Shown here piece by piece: positions 1 to 7,140 of a DNA stretch of 10,879 nt. The translations under genes and the position numbers were made by a program. Origin of the DNA: Acholeplasmatales bacterium DTU056 (GTDB lineage Bacteria > Bacillota_I > Bacilli_A > ML615J-28 > CAG-698); assembly GCA_001512985.1 (NCBI GenBank), contig LFRX01000011.1, forward strand, positions 5,291 to 16,169, read 5' to 3'. The notes below the pieces were generated by a model, which was not told the DNA's origin, did not search any database, and was given only the letters and a program-made list of their open reading frames with translations. Within the stretch, counting starts at the first letter, position 1. Every line of letters begins with the position of its first letter.

Positions 1-10
1 TCCATCACCT

Positions 11-44
11 AATGCTTGTTTTGATAAATTTCAAAACAAGCATT
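11..44. terminator. Hairpin, possible terminator of a gene left of the window
   Basis: A perfect 14-bp inverted repeat (11-24 with 31-44) encloses a 6-base loop. On the + strand it is followed by TTTTAATT, a weak U tract, so it could end a rightward gene outside the window. On the - strand the bases after it read AGGTGATGGA, which resembles a ribosome binding site, so it could instead lie in the leader of a leftward gene. The window does not decide between these. Confidence 0.55.
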
Positions 45-79
45 TTAATTATTAATCGAATAGAGCATTAAAAGTCATA

Positions 80-112
80 TTAATAGATACAATACTTCTA
101 TTATAGTACAAT
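80..112 (+). promoter_or_regulatory. Tentative promoter upstream of the dioxygenase pseudogene
   Basis: TTAATA (80-85) and TATAGT (102-107), separated by 16 bases, form a weak vegetative-type promoter. TACAAT at 107-112 is an alternative -10 box. The AT-rich background makes chance matches common. I see no palindrome like the MhqR operator here. Confidence 0.3.
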
Positions 113-130
113 AAAAATAGATAATAATTT

Positions 131-136
131 AAGGAG
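131..136 (+). promoter_or_regulatory. Ribosome binding site for the dioxygenase pseudogene
   Basis: AAGGAG lies 8 bases before the ATG at 145. This supports that start and shows that the translation signal of the damaged gene is intact. Confidence 0.75.
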
Positions 137-144
137 ATGATTAA

Positions 145-1130
145 ATGAAATTATTAGGAATTCATCATGTTACGGCGATTACCAGCAGTGCAGAAAAAAT
201 ATATGAGTTTTTTACCTATATTTTAGGAATGCGTTTAGTTAAAAAAACTATTAATCAAGATGATATTCATACTTATCATTTGTTTTTTGTAGATTATGTT
301 GGAAGTCCAGGGACAGACATAACTTTTTTTGATTTTCCAAACATAACAAAAGGAAAAAAGGATTAAATAGTATTTCACGAATTAATTTTCGTGTTTCAAA
401 CGATGAAGCGTTATTATACTGGCAAAAAAGATTTACAAAATTTAATGTAAAGCATAGTGAAATTGTCAAACTCTTTAGTCATAATGTTATCTTTTTTGAA
501 GATTTTGATGAGCAAGCCTATGCATTATTTTCTGATGAAAACAACTATGGAGTTTCAGGGGGTATTCCATGGTTAAAAGGACCTATACCTAATGAATATG
601 CCATTATCGGGCTAGTGCCAGTCTTTCTAACTATTGATGATTTGCCATATATGAATAATGTTTTACAAAAAGTACTATTTATGAATAAAACAAAAGAAGA
701 AGGAAATTTGGTTTTATATGAAATGAATGAAGGAGGAAATGGAGCTAGCATTATCGTAGAAGTTGTATTGCCAAAAATGAGGGTAGCAACAATGGGATAT
801 GGAACTGTTCATCATGTGGCCTTTCGGGTAAAAGATGAACAAGAATTATTTCAATGGATAAATTATGTTTTGAAATTAAAAGTCCCACATTCAGGTTTTG
901 TTGATCGATTTTATTTTAAATCATTGTACACTAGACTTTATCCAAGAATATTGTTTGAGATTGCAACTGATGGACCAGGATTTATTGATGATGAAGAAGA
1001 TTATGAAACATTGGGTGAGAAATTAGCTTTACCACCACGTTTTCGTAGTCAACGAGATTATATTGAAAGCATAATTCGCCATATTGATACAATTCGAAGT
1101 AATAAAGTATTTGAAAAAGAATATTTGTAA
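145..1130 (+). pseudogene. Ring-cleaving dioxygenase / glyoxalase-family protein (MhqA/E/O type), frameshifted
   Basis: Two pieces together match a vicinal-oxygen-chelate dioxygenase of the kind linked to quinone and hydroquinone resistance in Bacillus (MhqA, MhqE, MhqO). The first piece (145-366) starts MKLLGIHHVTAI and ends after GKKD. The second continues in the -1 frame from 360 with GLNSISR and runs to 1130. Joined, they give about 328 residues, close to the roughly 310-320 usual for the family. The expected metal ligands survive: His7/His8, the HHVAF pair (about 223/224) and Glu272 in LFEIATDGPGF. The break is in a run of six A (354-359); a seventh A would restore the frame. In the zero frame the site reads A AAA AAG, the same heptamer as the E. 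coli dnaX frameshift site. A small hairpin (376-393) lies 15 bases downstream. Because the next two genes are also damaged, I favour decay or an assembly error over programmed frameshifting. Confidence 0.85.
354..393 (+). other. Slippery heptamer A AAA AAG with downstream 6-bp hairpin
   Basis: The heptamer occupies 354-360 with AAA and AAG as zero-frame codons. A one-base backward slip gives AAA AAA GGA and enters exactly the frame that encodes the rest of the dioxygenase. The bases CACGAA (376-381) pair with TTCGTG (388-393) around a 6-base loop. The 15-base spacing is longer than usual for -1 sites, and no Shine-Dalgarno-like stimulator is seen about 10 bases upstream. Loss of one base from a 7-A run would produce this heptamer automatically, so it is not by itself evidence of recoding. 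Confidence 0.4.
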
Positions 1131-1142
1131 TGGTGGTGTTCT

Positions 1143-1745
1143 ATGAAACACATTTTTATAAAAGGAACAAGTGATAAAACTTTATTTTTATTACATGGTA
1201 TGGGCGGAGATGAATATGATTTAGTAGGGGTTGCTGAAATGATTGATAATAAAGCCAATGTTCTTTCGGTAAGGGGAAATGTATTAGAAAATGGTATGTC
1301 GCGATTTTTTAAAAGGTTTAGTGAAGGAGTCTTTGATGTAGAAGATTTAATGGCAAGAACGTATTAACTATATGATTTCTTACAACAATCAAGTGAATCT
1401 TATCAATTTGATATTAATAAAGTTATAGCTCTAGGATACTCAAACGGAGCCAATATTTTAGCCAATCTTTTAATAACTATTCATGATTCTATTAAATATG
1501 CTATTTTATCTCATCCTATGATACCAAGACAAAACATTAATTTACCAGATTTGACTCAAGTAAATATTTTTGTCGGTGCTGGAAAAAATGATCCATTGGT
1601 CCCCAAAGAAGAAACCAAAAAATTAATTCAATTGCTTACAAATGCAAACGCAAAAGTAGTAACTATATGGACTAATACTGGACATAAATTATCTCATACA
1701 AAAATTATTGAAATGAAAAGTTGGTATAAAAAATTAAGAATTTAA
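1143..1745 (+). pseudogene. mhqD: MhqD-like carboxylesterase / alpha-beta hydrolase, interrupted by a nonsense codon
   Basis: Read through one TAA at 1365-1367, this frame encodes a 200-residue alpha/beta hydrolase of the small carboxylesterase/phospholipase type, a normal length for the family. The oxyanion-hole motif LLHGMGGDE is at 16-24, the nucleophile elbow GYSNGA has Ser100, and the other likely triad members are Asp150 (GKNDPLVP) and His181 (TGHKLS). The stop falls at codon 75, between ARTY and LYDFL, where relatives as I recall them carry Glu, so a single GAA to TAA change would explain it. The 74-residue product lacks the whole catalytic triad. The ATG at 1143 starts 12 bases after the dioxygenase stop, behind a weak GGTGGTG site, so the two form one transcription unit. 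The same dioxygenase-hydrolase pair occurs in the Bacillus mhqED operon. A later ATG at 1518 could only make a fragment lacking the nucleophile. Confidence 0.85.
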
Positions 1746-1825
1746 TTTTATTAGTTTTTAAAATATTGTAAAAAGCTATATTAATAGGACAAAATAGCAT
1801 TGTAAAATAAATGAAGATTATTTAA

Positions 1826-2160
1826 ATGATGGCAATTAAATTTGATTATGGAACTTTTATAATTTTAATATTTATATTGATTGATTTAATTTGTGTTAAT
1901 TTTTTCCTATAGTTAATCGAAATGAGTTATTTGGAATTAGAACATATAGTACACTTGAATTCGATGATGTTTGGAAGAGTATCCATAAGAAGGCTAGTAT
2001 TGCCACTATTCCTTTTGTGATATTATTGTCAATTTGTTTATTTATTAAGTATTCAAAATTAAAAGCATTTCTTGGAATTTTTATAAATTATATATTATTT
2101 GCAATTTTGATTTTAATTGAGATTAAAGTTATTAAAAAAATAAAAAAAGACAAAATTTAA
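1826..2160 (+). pseudogene. SdpI-family small membrane protein, frameshifted
   Basis: This gene is visible only when two frames are joined. The first piece starts at ATG 1826 (or 1829) and encodes MAIKFDYGTF followed by one hydrophobic helix, ending at TAG 1910-1912. The second piece, in the -1 frame, continues from about 1906 to TAA 2158-2160. It contains NELFGIRTYSTL and DDVWKSIHKKAS, which match the hallmark N-x-x-[FL]-G-[IY]-R-T-x-x-[ST]-L ... W-x-x-x-[HN] pattern of the SdpI/YhfL domain, followed by two more hydrophobic helices and a lysine-rich tail. Joined, it gives about 111 residues. SdpI proteins include the immunity protein for the SdpC toxin of B. subtilis, but many family members have no known role. 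The break is a run of six T (1900-1905), one short of keeping the frame; in the zero frame it reads T TTT TTC. No strong ribosome binding site precedes 1826. No sdpC-like toxin gene is nearby. Confidence 0.7.
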
Positions 2161-2186
2161 AAGATAGAAGGACAAGAATTTAAATA

Positions 2187-2220
2187 AAAAACCTAAAGTA
2201 GTTTACTACTTTAGGTTTTT
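2187..2220. terminator. Bidirectional terminator ending the germination operon
   Basis: A 15-bp perfect stem (2187-2201 with 2206-2220) has a 4-base loop and A/T tracts on both sides, so it works on either strand. On the - strand it starts inside the stop codon of the last ger-operon gene and is followed by a T-rich tract. On the + strand it would end transcripts from the damaged genes to its left. Confidence 0.9.
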
Positions 2221-2428
2221 AATAACTTATTCCAAGTGATTTTAAAAATTCCCAAATTATTGTTATCCAACTTTTAACTATTATTCCCTTGGCAGCAAGG
2301 AAAAGAAAGATAAGACCAGGGATAATAAACATAAGATTTATAATTAGGTGTTTTACTTTTTTGTGTTTAATTATTGGGTAAAAATCCATTATCATAATTA
2401 GTAAATATATTACGCCAATTACTATCAT
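2219..2428 (-). CDS. Small two-helix membrane protein, candidate germinant receptor D subunit
   Basis: This 69-residue protein has two hydrophobic helices, about residues 1-20 and 28-52. They are joined by a short basic turn (KHKKVKH) and followed by an amphipathic tail with two Trp. It is the fourth gene of the germinant receptor operon: its ATG overlaps the TGA of the B-subunit gene (ATGA, 2425-2428), so its translation is coupled to that gene. The operon terminator begins in its stop codon. Small two-helix D proteins of this size are known, from memory of Bacillus work, to be encoded next to or within GerA-type operons and to modulate germination. The assignment rests on size, topology and position, since D proteins are poorly conserved in sequence. 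It could instead be an unrelated small membrane protein, but the overlap and shared terminator make chance unlikely. Confidence 0.75.
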   Translation of the reverse strand: MIVIGVIYLLIMIMDFYPIIKHKKVKHLIINLMFIIPGLIFLFLAAKGIIVKSWITIIWEFLKSLGISY

Positions 2429-3531
2429 TTTGACTCCTCTTTCGGACTTTTAATATTAAAGATTAATGAAATTAATAGCAAAATAAATGGAAAAATTATT
2501 TGTAAAGTAACCCAAATAAACGGTGCACCATTTTGTGCAGCAAGAGTGTGTTGAATAGAGTTTGCCGATAAAACTATGGCTGCTGTCATTAGGAAAAATC
2601 CCACTGATAATACAATATTTTTATATTTTTTCAAATTAAAAATTTGGGAAACTGTAATGACTGTAACATAATAAAGTATAGAAATTTTAAAAATTAATAA
2701 AATAATTAGAATTACAATAAATAAGATTTCAATTCGAGTAATTGCTTCAGTAATTCGAATTAAACGGAAAGCAACTAGTGATGGAAAAACAAACATTCCA
2801 AATGTTTCACCTAATACAGAAATATCTCGTAATACTGTTAAGAAAAATGAAAATGCTCCAATAGATGCTCCAAGAAAAAAATATTTATAGGTTTGTTTCT
2901 TATTCATTTGGACATTCGGAGCAATCAATAAAAATACTACTAATTCACCAAATGGTATGGCATTTAAAATATGAATTCCTTGAACATATTTTTTAAGTGG
3001 TAAACTAAATATGGGAAATAAATTTCCGATTTCAATCACATTAAATAAAAATATTATTGAAAGTATGATTATAAATGAAGCTAAAAAAACATACATTTTG
3101 CTATATATAGTTAGAACTCTCAAACCGGAACGAACTGCCCAAGCAGTGATAAGAATACACATCATTACTAATATAATATATGGAGTAGTGGGCAACATAG
3201 AAGTTTTAGTAATATCGGTTAGGTCAGTAATATTAAACATTGTGATAGATAGAAAAAAAATTAAATAAATTACACTTATAATTCTTCCTAAGACCGGTCC
3301 AAAAATTTGAATAATGATTTGAATTAAATTTTTGTCTTTAAAACGGTTAATCAATGCTCCATACATAAAAACTGATGGAATAAAGATAATAAACGCAAAA
3401 ATAACTACAAGCCATGATTCCTGATATGTAATGTTGGAAATAAATGCGTTGAGGATAGCGGAGGCTTGGATAAAACAAATTATTGAATACATAAATTGTC
3501 TACCGGATATTTTTGTTTCAGCAATCGTCAT
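2425..3531 (-). CDS. gerAB: Germinant receptor B subunit (GerAB/GerKB family, APC-like permease)
   Basis: This 368-residue integral membrane protein has about ten hydrophobic helices (roughly 13-33, 40-60, 80-100, 117-134, 145-164, 187-205, 214-233, 268-298, 305-323 and 338-360), the usual length and topology of the family. It begins with the typical short lead ETKISGRQF, with ESW at 38-40. In studied receptors the B subunit sits in the spore inner membrane, resembles amino-acid transporters and binds the germinant. The ligand here cannot be read from the sequence. Its ATG shares one base with the TAA of the C-subunit gene (3531), and its TGA overlaps the start of the small fourth gene. The gene order A-C-B matches the gerK operon of B. 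subtilis. No internal disruption is seen. Confidence 0.93.
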   Translation of the reverse strand: MTIAETKISGRQFMYSIICFIQASAILNAFISNITYQESWLVVIFAFIIFIPSVFMYGALINRFKDKNLIQIIIQIFGPVLGRIISVIYLIFFLSITMFNITDLTDITKTSMLPTTPYIILVMMCILITAWAVRSGLRVLTIYSKMYVFLASFIIILSIIFLFNVIEIGNLFPIFSLPLKKYVQGIHILNAIPFGELVVFLLIAPNVQMNKKQTYKYFFLGASIGAFSFFLTVLRDISVLGETFGMFVFPSLVAFRLIRITEAITRIEILFIVILIILLIFKISILYYVTVITVSQIFNLKKYKNIVLSVGFFLMTAAIVLSANSIQHTLAAQNGAPFIWVTLQIIFPFILLLISLIFNIKSPKEESK

Positions 3532-4691
3532 TATTTTACTCCTCCTGGGTTATAAATACTAACAATTTGTCCATAATCTTTAATTACTACTTTTGGATTT
3601 ATTTCAACTTCTAAAGAAGCAAAGATATTATCCCAATCATTTCTTAGGTTATTCCATTTTTTAGGATGATGTTGATAAATAGATAATCCAATTCCAAAAA
3701 CATCGACTTTTAATTCTTGAAAATATTTAAAGGTTTGTGTAGCAACATTAATTATTTCTTGTTGGACGATATTATGTAATTCGCGATTTAAATCTTGTAT
3801 AGAATATTTTTCAAAGCCAAGTAATTCTTCTACACTAGCTGTTATTTCAATTGTTATTTTAATTTTAATAGGATAATTGTCTTTATAAATAATTTCTTTT
3901 TTCGTTTTAATATCATCAAAGTCAAAAGAAACCATTCCGTCGTATGAAATAATTGTTCTATTGGTATTTTTTACATCTCCCTTAAGTAGAACAAATCCTA
4001 ATGCTTCAAGATCAGTAATTTTAGCAATCATTTTATTATTACGAAAAACTGCAAAACCAGTCATATTTATCGGCATATCATCATCATCATTCTTATTTAC
4101 GGCAAAAATCGGAATAACAGAATGAAATCCTTCTGTTAATAAGTTAGCTATAAAATTTAAGACAGATATTTTATAATGTTTAACCCGTCGGCTTATGGTT
4201 TGAATATGAGTGAAAAGGTAAATTGTTGAGTTTTGCTCTTGTTTAACATCCATTTTAAATACCTCGTCTGCTCTCCCTTCTACAATCAACATTAAAGTTT
4301 CCATCCGCGAGTTTTCGGATCGTACAAAAAATTCTAAATGACGATGTAAATCATCCTTAGCCACATCTTCGCCAAAAATAACTATTTGATTATGTTGAAG
4401 ATATAATGTGCGATCATAATTAAGGTTTAGATGAAAAAAAGCATCTCGAATACTTCGTGTAGTTGTTTTTAAAACAATTTTTTTATCTTTATCATCACTC
4501 GATTGGCTCCCACCCCTTGATGGTGAAGTTTTAATCCCAATAACAGATACGTCAAAAAATCCTTCTTGCTCAGATTTATCAATAGCAATACCTGTTACTA
4601 TAAACAACGTATTAATTTCTCTAGCATCCCAACATCCAACTAAAAATAATGAACATAGTAATAAAAATACTAGAATGAATATTTTTTTCAT
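3531..4691 (-). CDS. gerAC: Germinant receptor C subunit, Ger(x)C lipoprotein
   Basis: This 386-residue lipoprotein has a basic start, a hydrophobic core and the lipobox LVGC with Cys20, followed by WDAREIN, the hallmark of Ger(x)C proteins. The C-terminal domain ends with the conserved arrangement around FGIGLSIYQHHPKKWNNL and a short IVSIYNPGG tail. The mature protein would be lipid-anchored to the outer face of the spore inner membrane and form a receptor with the A and B subunits. Residues around 200 contain four Asp codons in a row, encoded by a GAT repeat (near 4077-4090). The ATG overlaps the TGA of the A-subunit gene (4688-4691) and the TAA touches the ATG of the B-subunit gene, so all are translationally coupled. 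Confidence 0.95.
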   Translation of the reverse strand: MKKIFILVFLLLCSLFLVGCWDAREINTLFIVTGIAIDKSEQEGFFDVSVIGIKTSPSRGGSQSSDDKDKKIVLKTTTRSIRDAFFHLNLNYDRTLYLQHNQIVIFGEDVAKDDLHRHLEFFVRSENSRMETLMLIVEGRADEVFKMDVKQEQNSTIYLFTHIQTISRRVKHYKISVLNFIANLLTEGFHSVIPIFAVNKNDDDDMPINMTGFAVFRNNKMIAKITDLEALGFVLLKGDVKNTNRTIISYDGMVSFDFDDIKTKKEIIYKDNYPIKIKITIEITASVEELLGFEKYSIQDLNRELHNIVQQEIINVATQTFKYFQELKVDVFGIGLSIYQHHPKKWNNLRNDWDNIFASLEVEINPKVVIKDYGQIVSIYNPGGVK

Positions 4692-6271
4692 ATTTGAACA
4701 CCAACCCGATCCTCGGCTTCGTTTTCTTTAATACTGTAATTCTTCATATTAGATCCACGACGAACAATATTATTTTTAGCAATTCCTTCCGGACGTTTTG
4801 TCATTGATTTTAATTGTGTACGAATTATACTATCTTGATTATAACGAGTAAACCCACTAAAATACGGGACACCAAATGAAGTAAGGGAAGCTAAATGGAT
4901 AAGAATAGCTAATAGACCGATTACTAAACCGAATAAACCAGCGAAAGTTGCTAGAATCAAAACAAAGATTCGTAAAACAGGGATTGTTTCGCTTTGGTTT
5001 GGAATCAAAAATGAAGCTACGGCGGTAATCGCCACAACGATTACTACTGGTGCTCCGACTAGCCCTGCGTTAACTGCTGCTTCCCCCATAATTAATGCTC
5101 CAACAATCGAGATAGCTTGGCCCATTGGACGAGGTAAGCGAATTCCTGCTTCACGCATTATTTCAAAAGCAAATAACATAATAATGATTTCAATAATAAT
5201 TGGGAATGATGTTCCTTCGCGGGCATTAATTATTGTGACTAATAAGGTTGTAGGGATTAAACCTTGGTGATAATTAACCAAAGATATGTAAAAGGCAGGT
5301 CCAAAAACAGCAATTAAATATGCCACATAACGTACAATACGTATTAAATATGTATAAAGATTTCTTCCATAATAGTCTTCAGCTGATTGAAATGATTCAA
5401 TAAAAAGCATTGGGACAGTTATAACAAAAGGAGTACCATCAACTACAATAGCAATTCGACCTTCGAGGATGTTTGCTGCGGTGACATCTGGTTTTTCGCT
5501 ATAAGCAATAGTCGCAAATGGTGAAAAAGAGGAGTCTTCAATATATTCTTCAAGAACACCTGATTCAAAAATAGCATCAACTTTGATTCTTTTTAACCGA
5601 CTACGGAGTTTCTTTAAGACATCAGGATTAACAACATCCTCTAAGTATATTAATGCGACATTGGTTTTTGATTTTTCACCAATAACATAATTTTCAATTC
5701 GTAAAGAAGGGCTTTTTATTTTTCGTCGTATTAAAGATGTATTTGTTCGAATATTTTCAGTATACCCCTCACGCGGACCGCGAACGACAGCTTCTGATTG
5801 TGGCTCAGTTACGGCCCGTTTTTCAAATCCTTTAGTGCTAATACTTAAACATGTATCACAATCATTTACAAATAAAATAGTATTGCCATTTAGACAATCT
5901 GATATTGCATCATCGTAAGTTGATAATCGTTTAACTTCAGGATTTTGTAAAATCTGCTTTTCAATAAATTCAATTAAATTATCTTTGGATTCTAAAGTAT
6001 CTTTCCAGTCTGAAAGCGGTGATAATATGCTTCTAGAAATAAAAATATTATCTACTAATCCATCAACAAAGACAAGTGCCCCCTCATAGGAAGAATCTTT
6101 ACCAAAGGTAAAATTCCTAATGACAATATCAGCACTATTCCCAAAAATTGATTGAATATTATGAATATTATCACGCAAATTGTTAGATAAAAATGAGTAT
6201 GTAAATTCGTCTTTAGGGCCTTTAGGTCTATTACGTAAATATTTTAATTTTCTTCTAATAAAACTAAACAT
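4688..6271 (-). CDS. gerAA: Germinant receptor A subunit (GerAA/GerKA family)
   Basis: This 527-residue protein has a soluble N-terminal half (about 1-300) and a membrane half with about five helices between 308 and 465. Family hallmarks include TEPQSEAVVRGPREGYTENI (156-175), SLIRRKI, ILEGRIAIVVDGTPF (268-282), REAGIRLPRPMGQAISIVGA (373-392) and LIHLASLTSFGVPY (457-470). A subunits of this family form an oligomeric membrane channel that responds to germinants. The ATG at 6271 is chosen because GAGGTGAT (6283-6276) sits at the right distance; the GTG at 6280 lies within that binding site and is unlikely to be the start. The 56-residue tail after the last helix is basic, then acidic at the end. 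It heads a four-gene operon, and its TGA overlaps the next ATG. Confidence 0.95.
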   Translation of the reverse strand: MFSFIRRKLKYLRNRPKGPKDEFTYSFLSNNLRDNIHNIQSIFGNSADIVIRNFTFGKDSSYEGALVFVDGLVDNIFISRSILSPLSDWKDTLESKDNLIEFIEKQILQNPEVKRLSTYDDAISDCLNGNTILFVNDCDTCLSISTKGFEKRAVTEPQSEAVVRGPREGYTENIRTNTSLIRRKIKSPSLRIENYVIGEKSKTNVALIYLEDVVNPDVLKKLRSRLKRIKVDAIFESGVLEEYIEDSSFSPFATIAYSEKPDVTAANILEGRIAIVVDGTPFVITVPMLFIESFQSAEDYYGRNLYTYLIRIVRYVAYLIAVFGPAFYISLVNYHQGLIPTTLLVTIINAREGTSFPIIIEIIIMLFAFEIMREAGIRLPRPMGQAISIVGALIMGEAAVNAGLVGAPVVIVVAITAVASFLIPNQSETIPVLRIFVLILATFAGLFGLVIGLLAILIHLASLTSFGVPYFSGFTRYNQDSIIRTQLKSMTKRPEGIAKNNIVRRGSNMKNYSIKENEAEDRVGVQI

Positions 6272-6294
6272 TATTATCACCTCATAGTTGTTAT

Positions 6295-6323
6295 TATTAT
6301 ATCCATTTTTTACATAAATATAG
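6295..6323 (-). promoter_or_regulatory. Tentative promoter of the germination operon
   Basis: On the - strand, CTATA (6323-6319) and TATAATA (6301-6295) are 17 bases apart, and initiation would fall just before the ribosome binding site at 6283. The -10 box differs at one base from CATAATA, a forespore sigma-G form expected for ger operons, but it equally fits a vegetative TATAAT. The -35 match is poor, so the sigma factor cannot be assigned. Confidence 0.35.
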
Positions 6324-6355
6324 AAAATTACTCTGAAAAGAAACTAAATATATCT

Positions 6356-6383
6356 TTGAAATTTATCAATATTAAGGTATAAT
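6356..6383 (+). promoter_or_regulatory. Vegetative-type promoter of the ABC transporter operon
   Basis: TTGAAA (6356-6361) and a perfect TATAAT (6378-6383) are 16 bases apart. Initiation near 6390 gives a leader of about 22 bases before the GTG at 6412. This also argues against the ATG at 6397 as the start, since it would be only a few bases from the RNA 5' end and has no binding site. Confidence 0.8.
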
Positions 6384-6411
6384 TAGGTAAACAAATATGA
6401 GAGGTGATAAT

Positions 6412-7140
6412 GTGGATTATATTGTTAAAACGTACAATTTAACTAAAGATTTTAATAACTTTCGGGCTCTTGATAATGTAAATATTACTATTAATAAAGG
6501 TGATATTTATGGACTTGTTGGTGAAAATGGCGCAGGAAAGTCAACCTTGATTAGATTGATTTCAGGACTAATGATTCCAACAAGTGGATCTATTGATTTA
6601 CAAAACTTAGGTGGTTTTGGCTCCCTTTCCGCAATCGTCGAATCTCCAGCATTACATCCTTCTTGTAGCGCAGTCATGAATTTAAAACTGCAATGCGATC
6701 TTTTAGGAATAAAAAATTGCAATGATAGAATTGAAAAAGTGCTTGAAATAGTGGGGTTACAAGATTTAATTAATAATAATAAAAAAGTTAAACATTTTTC
6801 ATTAGGTATGAAGCAACGACTTGCTATTGCGATGGCATTAATTAGTAATCCTAAATTTATTATTCTTGACGAACCAATGAATGGTTTAGATCCTCTAGGG
6901 ATTATGCAAATGCGTGAATTATTTATTGAGTTAAATCAAAATCATAATATAACATTTTTCATTTCTAGCCATATCTTATCGGAACTAGATAAAGTTGCCA
7001 CAAAATACGGTTTTATAAGTCGGGGAAAACTATTACTAGAAATTAGTGCTGATGAAATTCACAAATCTAATAAGACAATTGAAGAATTTTACCTTGGAGT
7101 AATTGGAGGTATACAATATGCGCAACATCCTAAAAGCTGA
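6412..7140 (+). CDS. ABC transporter ATP-binding protein, BcrA-type
   Basis: This 242-residue ATPase has Walker A GENGAGKST (37-45), signature FSLGMKQRLA, Walker B FIILDEPMNGLDP and the switch His in SSHILSEL. The usual Q-loop position reads IVESPALHPS, with Glu in place of Gln, as is common in the bacitracin-transport (BcrA) group that exports or removes peptides from the membrane. The start is set at GTG 6412 because GAGGTGAT (6401-6408) precedes it at good spacing; an in-frame ATG at 6397 lacks a binding site. The end overlaps the permease gene by 23 bases, so the two are one operon. The substrate is not evident: no histidine kinase, regulator or bacteriocin gene is next to it. It is divergent from the germination operon, and nothing shows that the two are functionally linked. 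Confidence 0.93.
   Translation: MDYIVKTYNLTKDFNNFRALDNVNITINKGDIYGLVGENGAGKSTLIRLISGLMIPTSGSIDLQNLGGFGSLSAIVESPALHPSCSAVMNLKLQCDLLGIKNCNDRIEKVLEIVGLQDLINNNKKVKHFSLGMKQRLAIAMALISNPKFIILDEPMNGLDPLGIMQMRELFIELNQNHNITFFISSHILSELDKVATKYGFISRGKLLLEISADEIHKSNKTIEEFYLGVIGGIQYAQHPKS

Noticed and set aside
45..130. MhqR-type operator before the dioxygenase gene
   Set aside because: TTAATCGAATAGAG near 52-65 recalls part of the operator, but no inverted partner is present.
251..1258. Several 66-72 codon open frames on the - strand
   Set aside because: They are antisense to the dioxygenase and hydrolase genes, lack binding sites and show no domain; AT-rich coding DNA often gives such frames.
1746..1825. 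Separate promoter for the SdpI-like gene
   Set aside because: TTGTAA and TAAAAT strings occur but not at a workable spacing, and the region is too AT-rich for weak matches to mean anything.
145..2160. Alternative genetic code as the reason for the broken genes
   Set aside because: The interrupting codons are TAA and TAG, not TGA. Intact genes here use TAA and TGA as stops and TGG for Trp, so reassignment does not explain the breaks.
145..2160. Insertion sequence or phage remnant as the cause of the disruptions
   Set aside because: No transposase fragment, terminal inverted repeat or target duplication is visible; each lesion is a single-base event.
3011..3268. 85-codon open frame on the + strand
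   Set aside because: It lies wholly antisense to the germinant receptor B-subunit gene, which has strong family evidence. It has no binding site and no recognisable domain.
6507..6722. 71-codon open frame on the - strand
   Set aside because: It is antisense to the Walker A region of the ABC ATPase and has no independent support.
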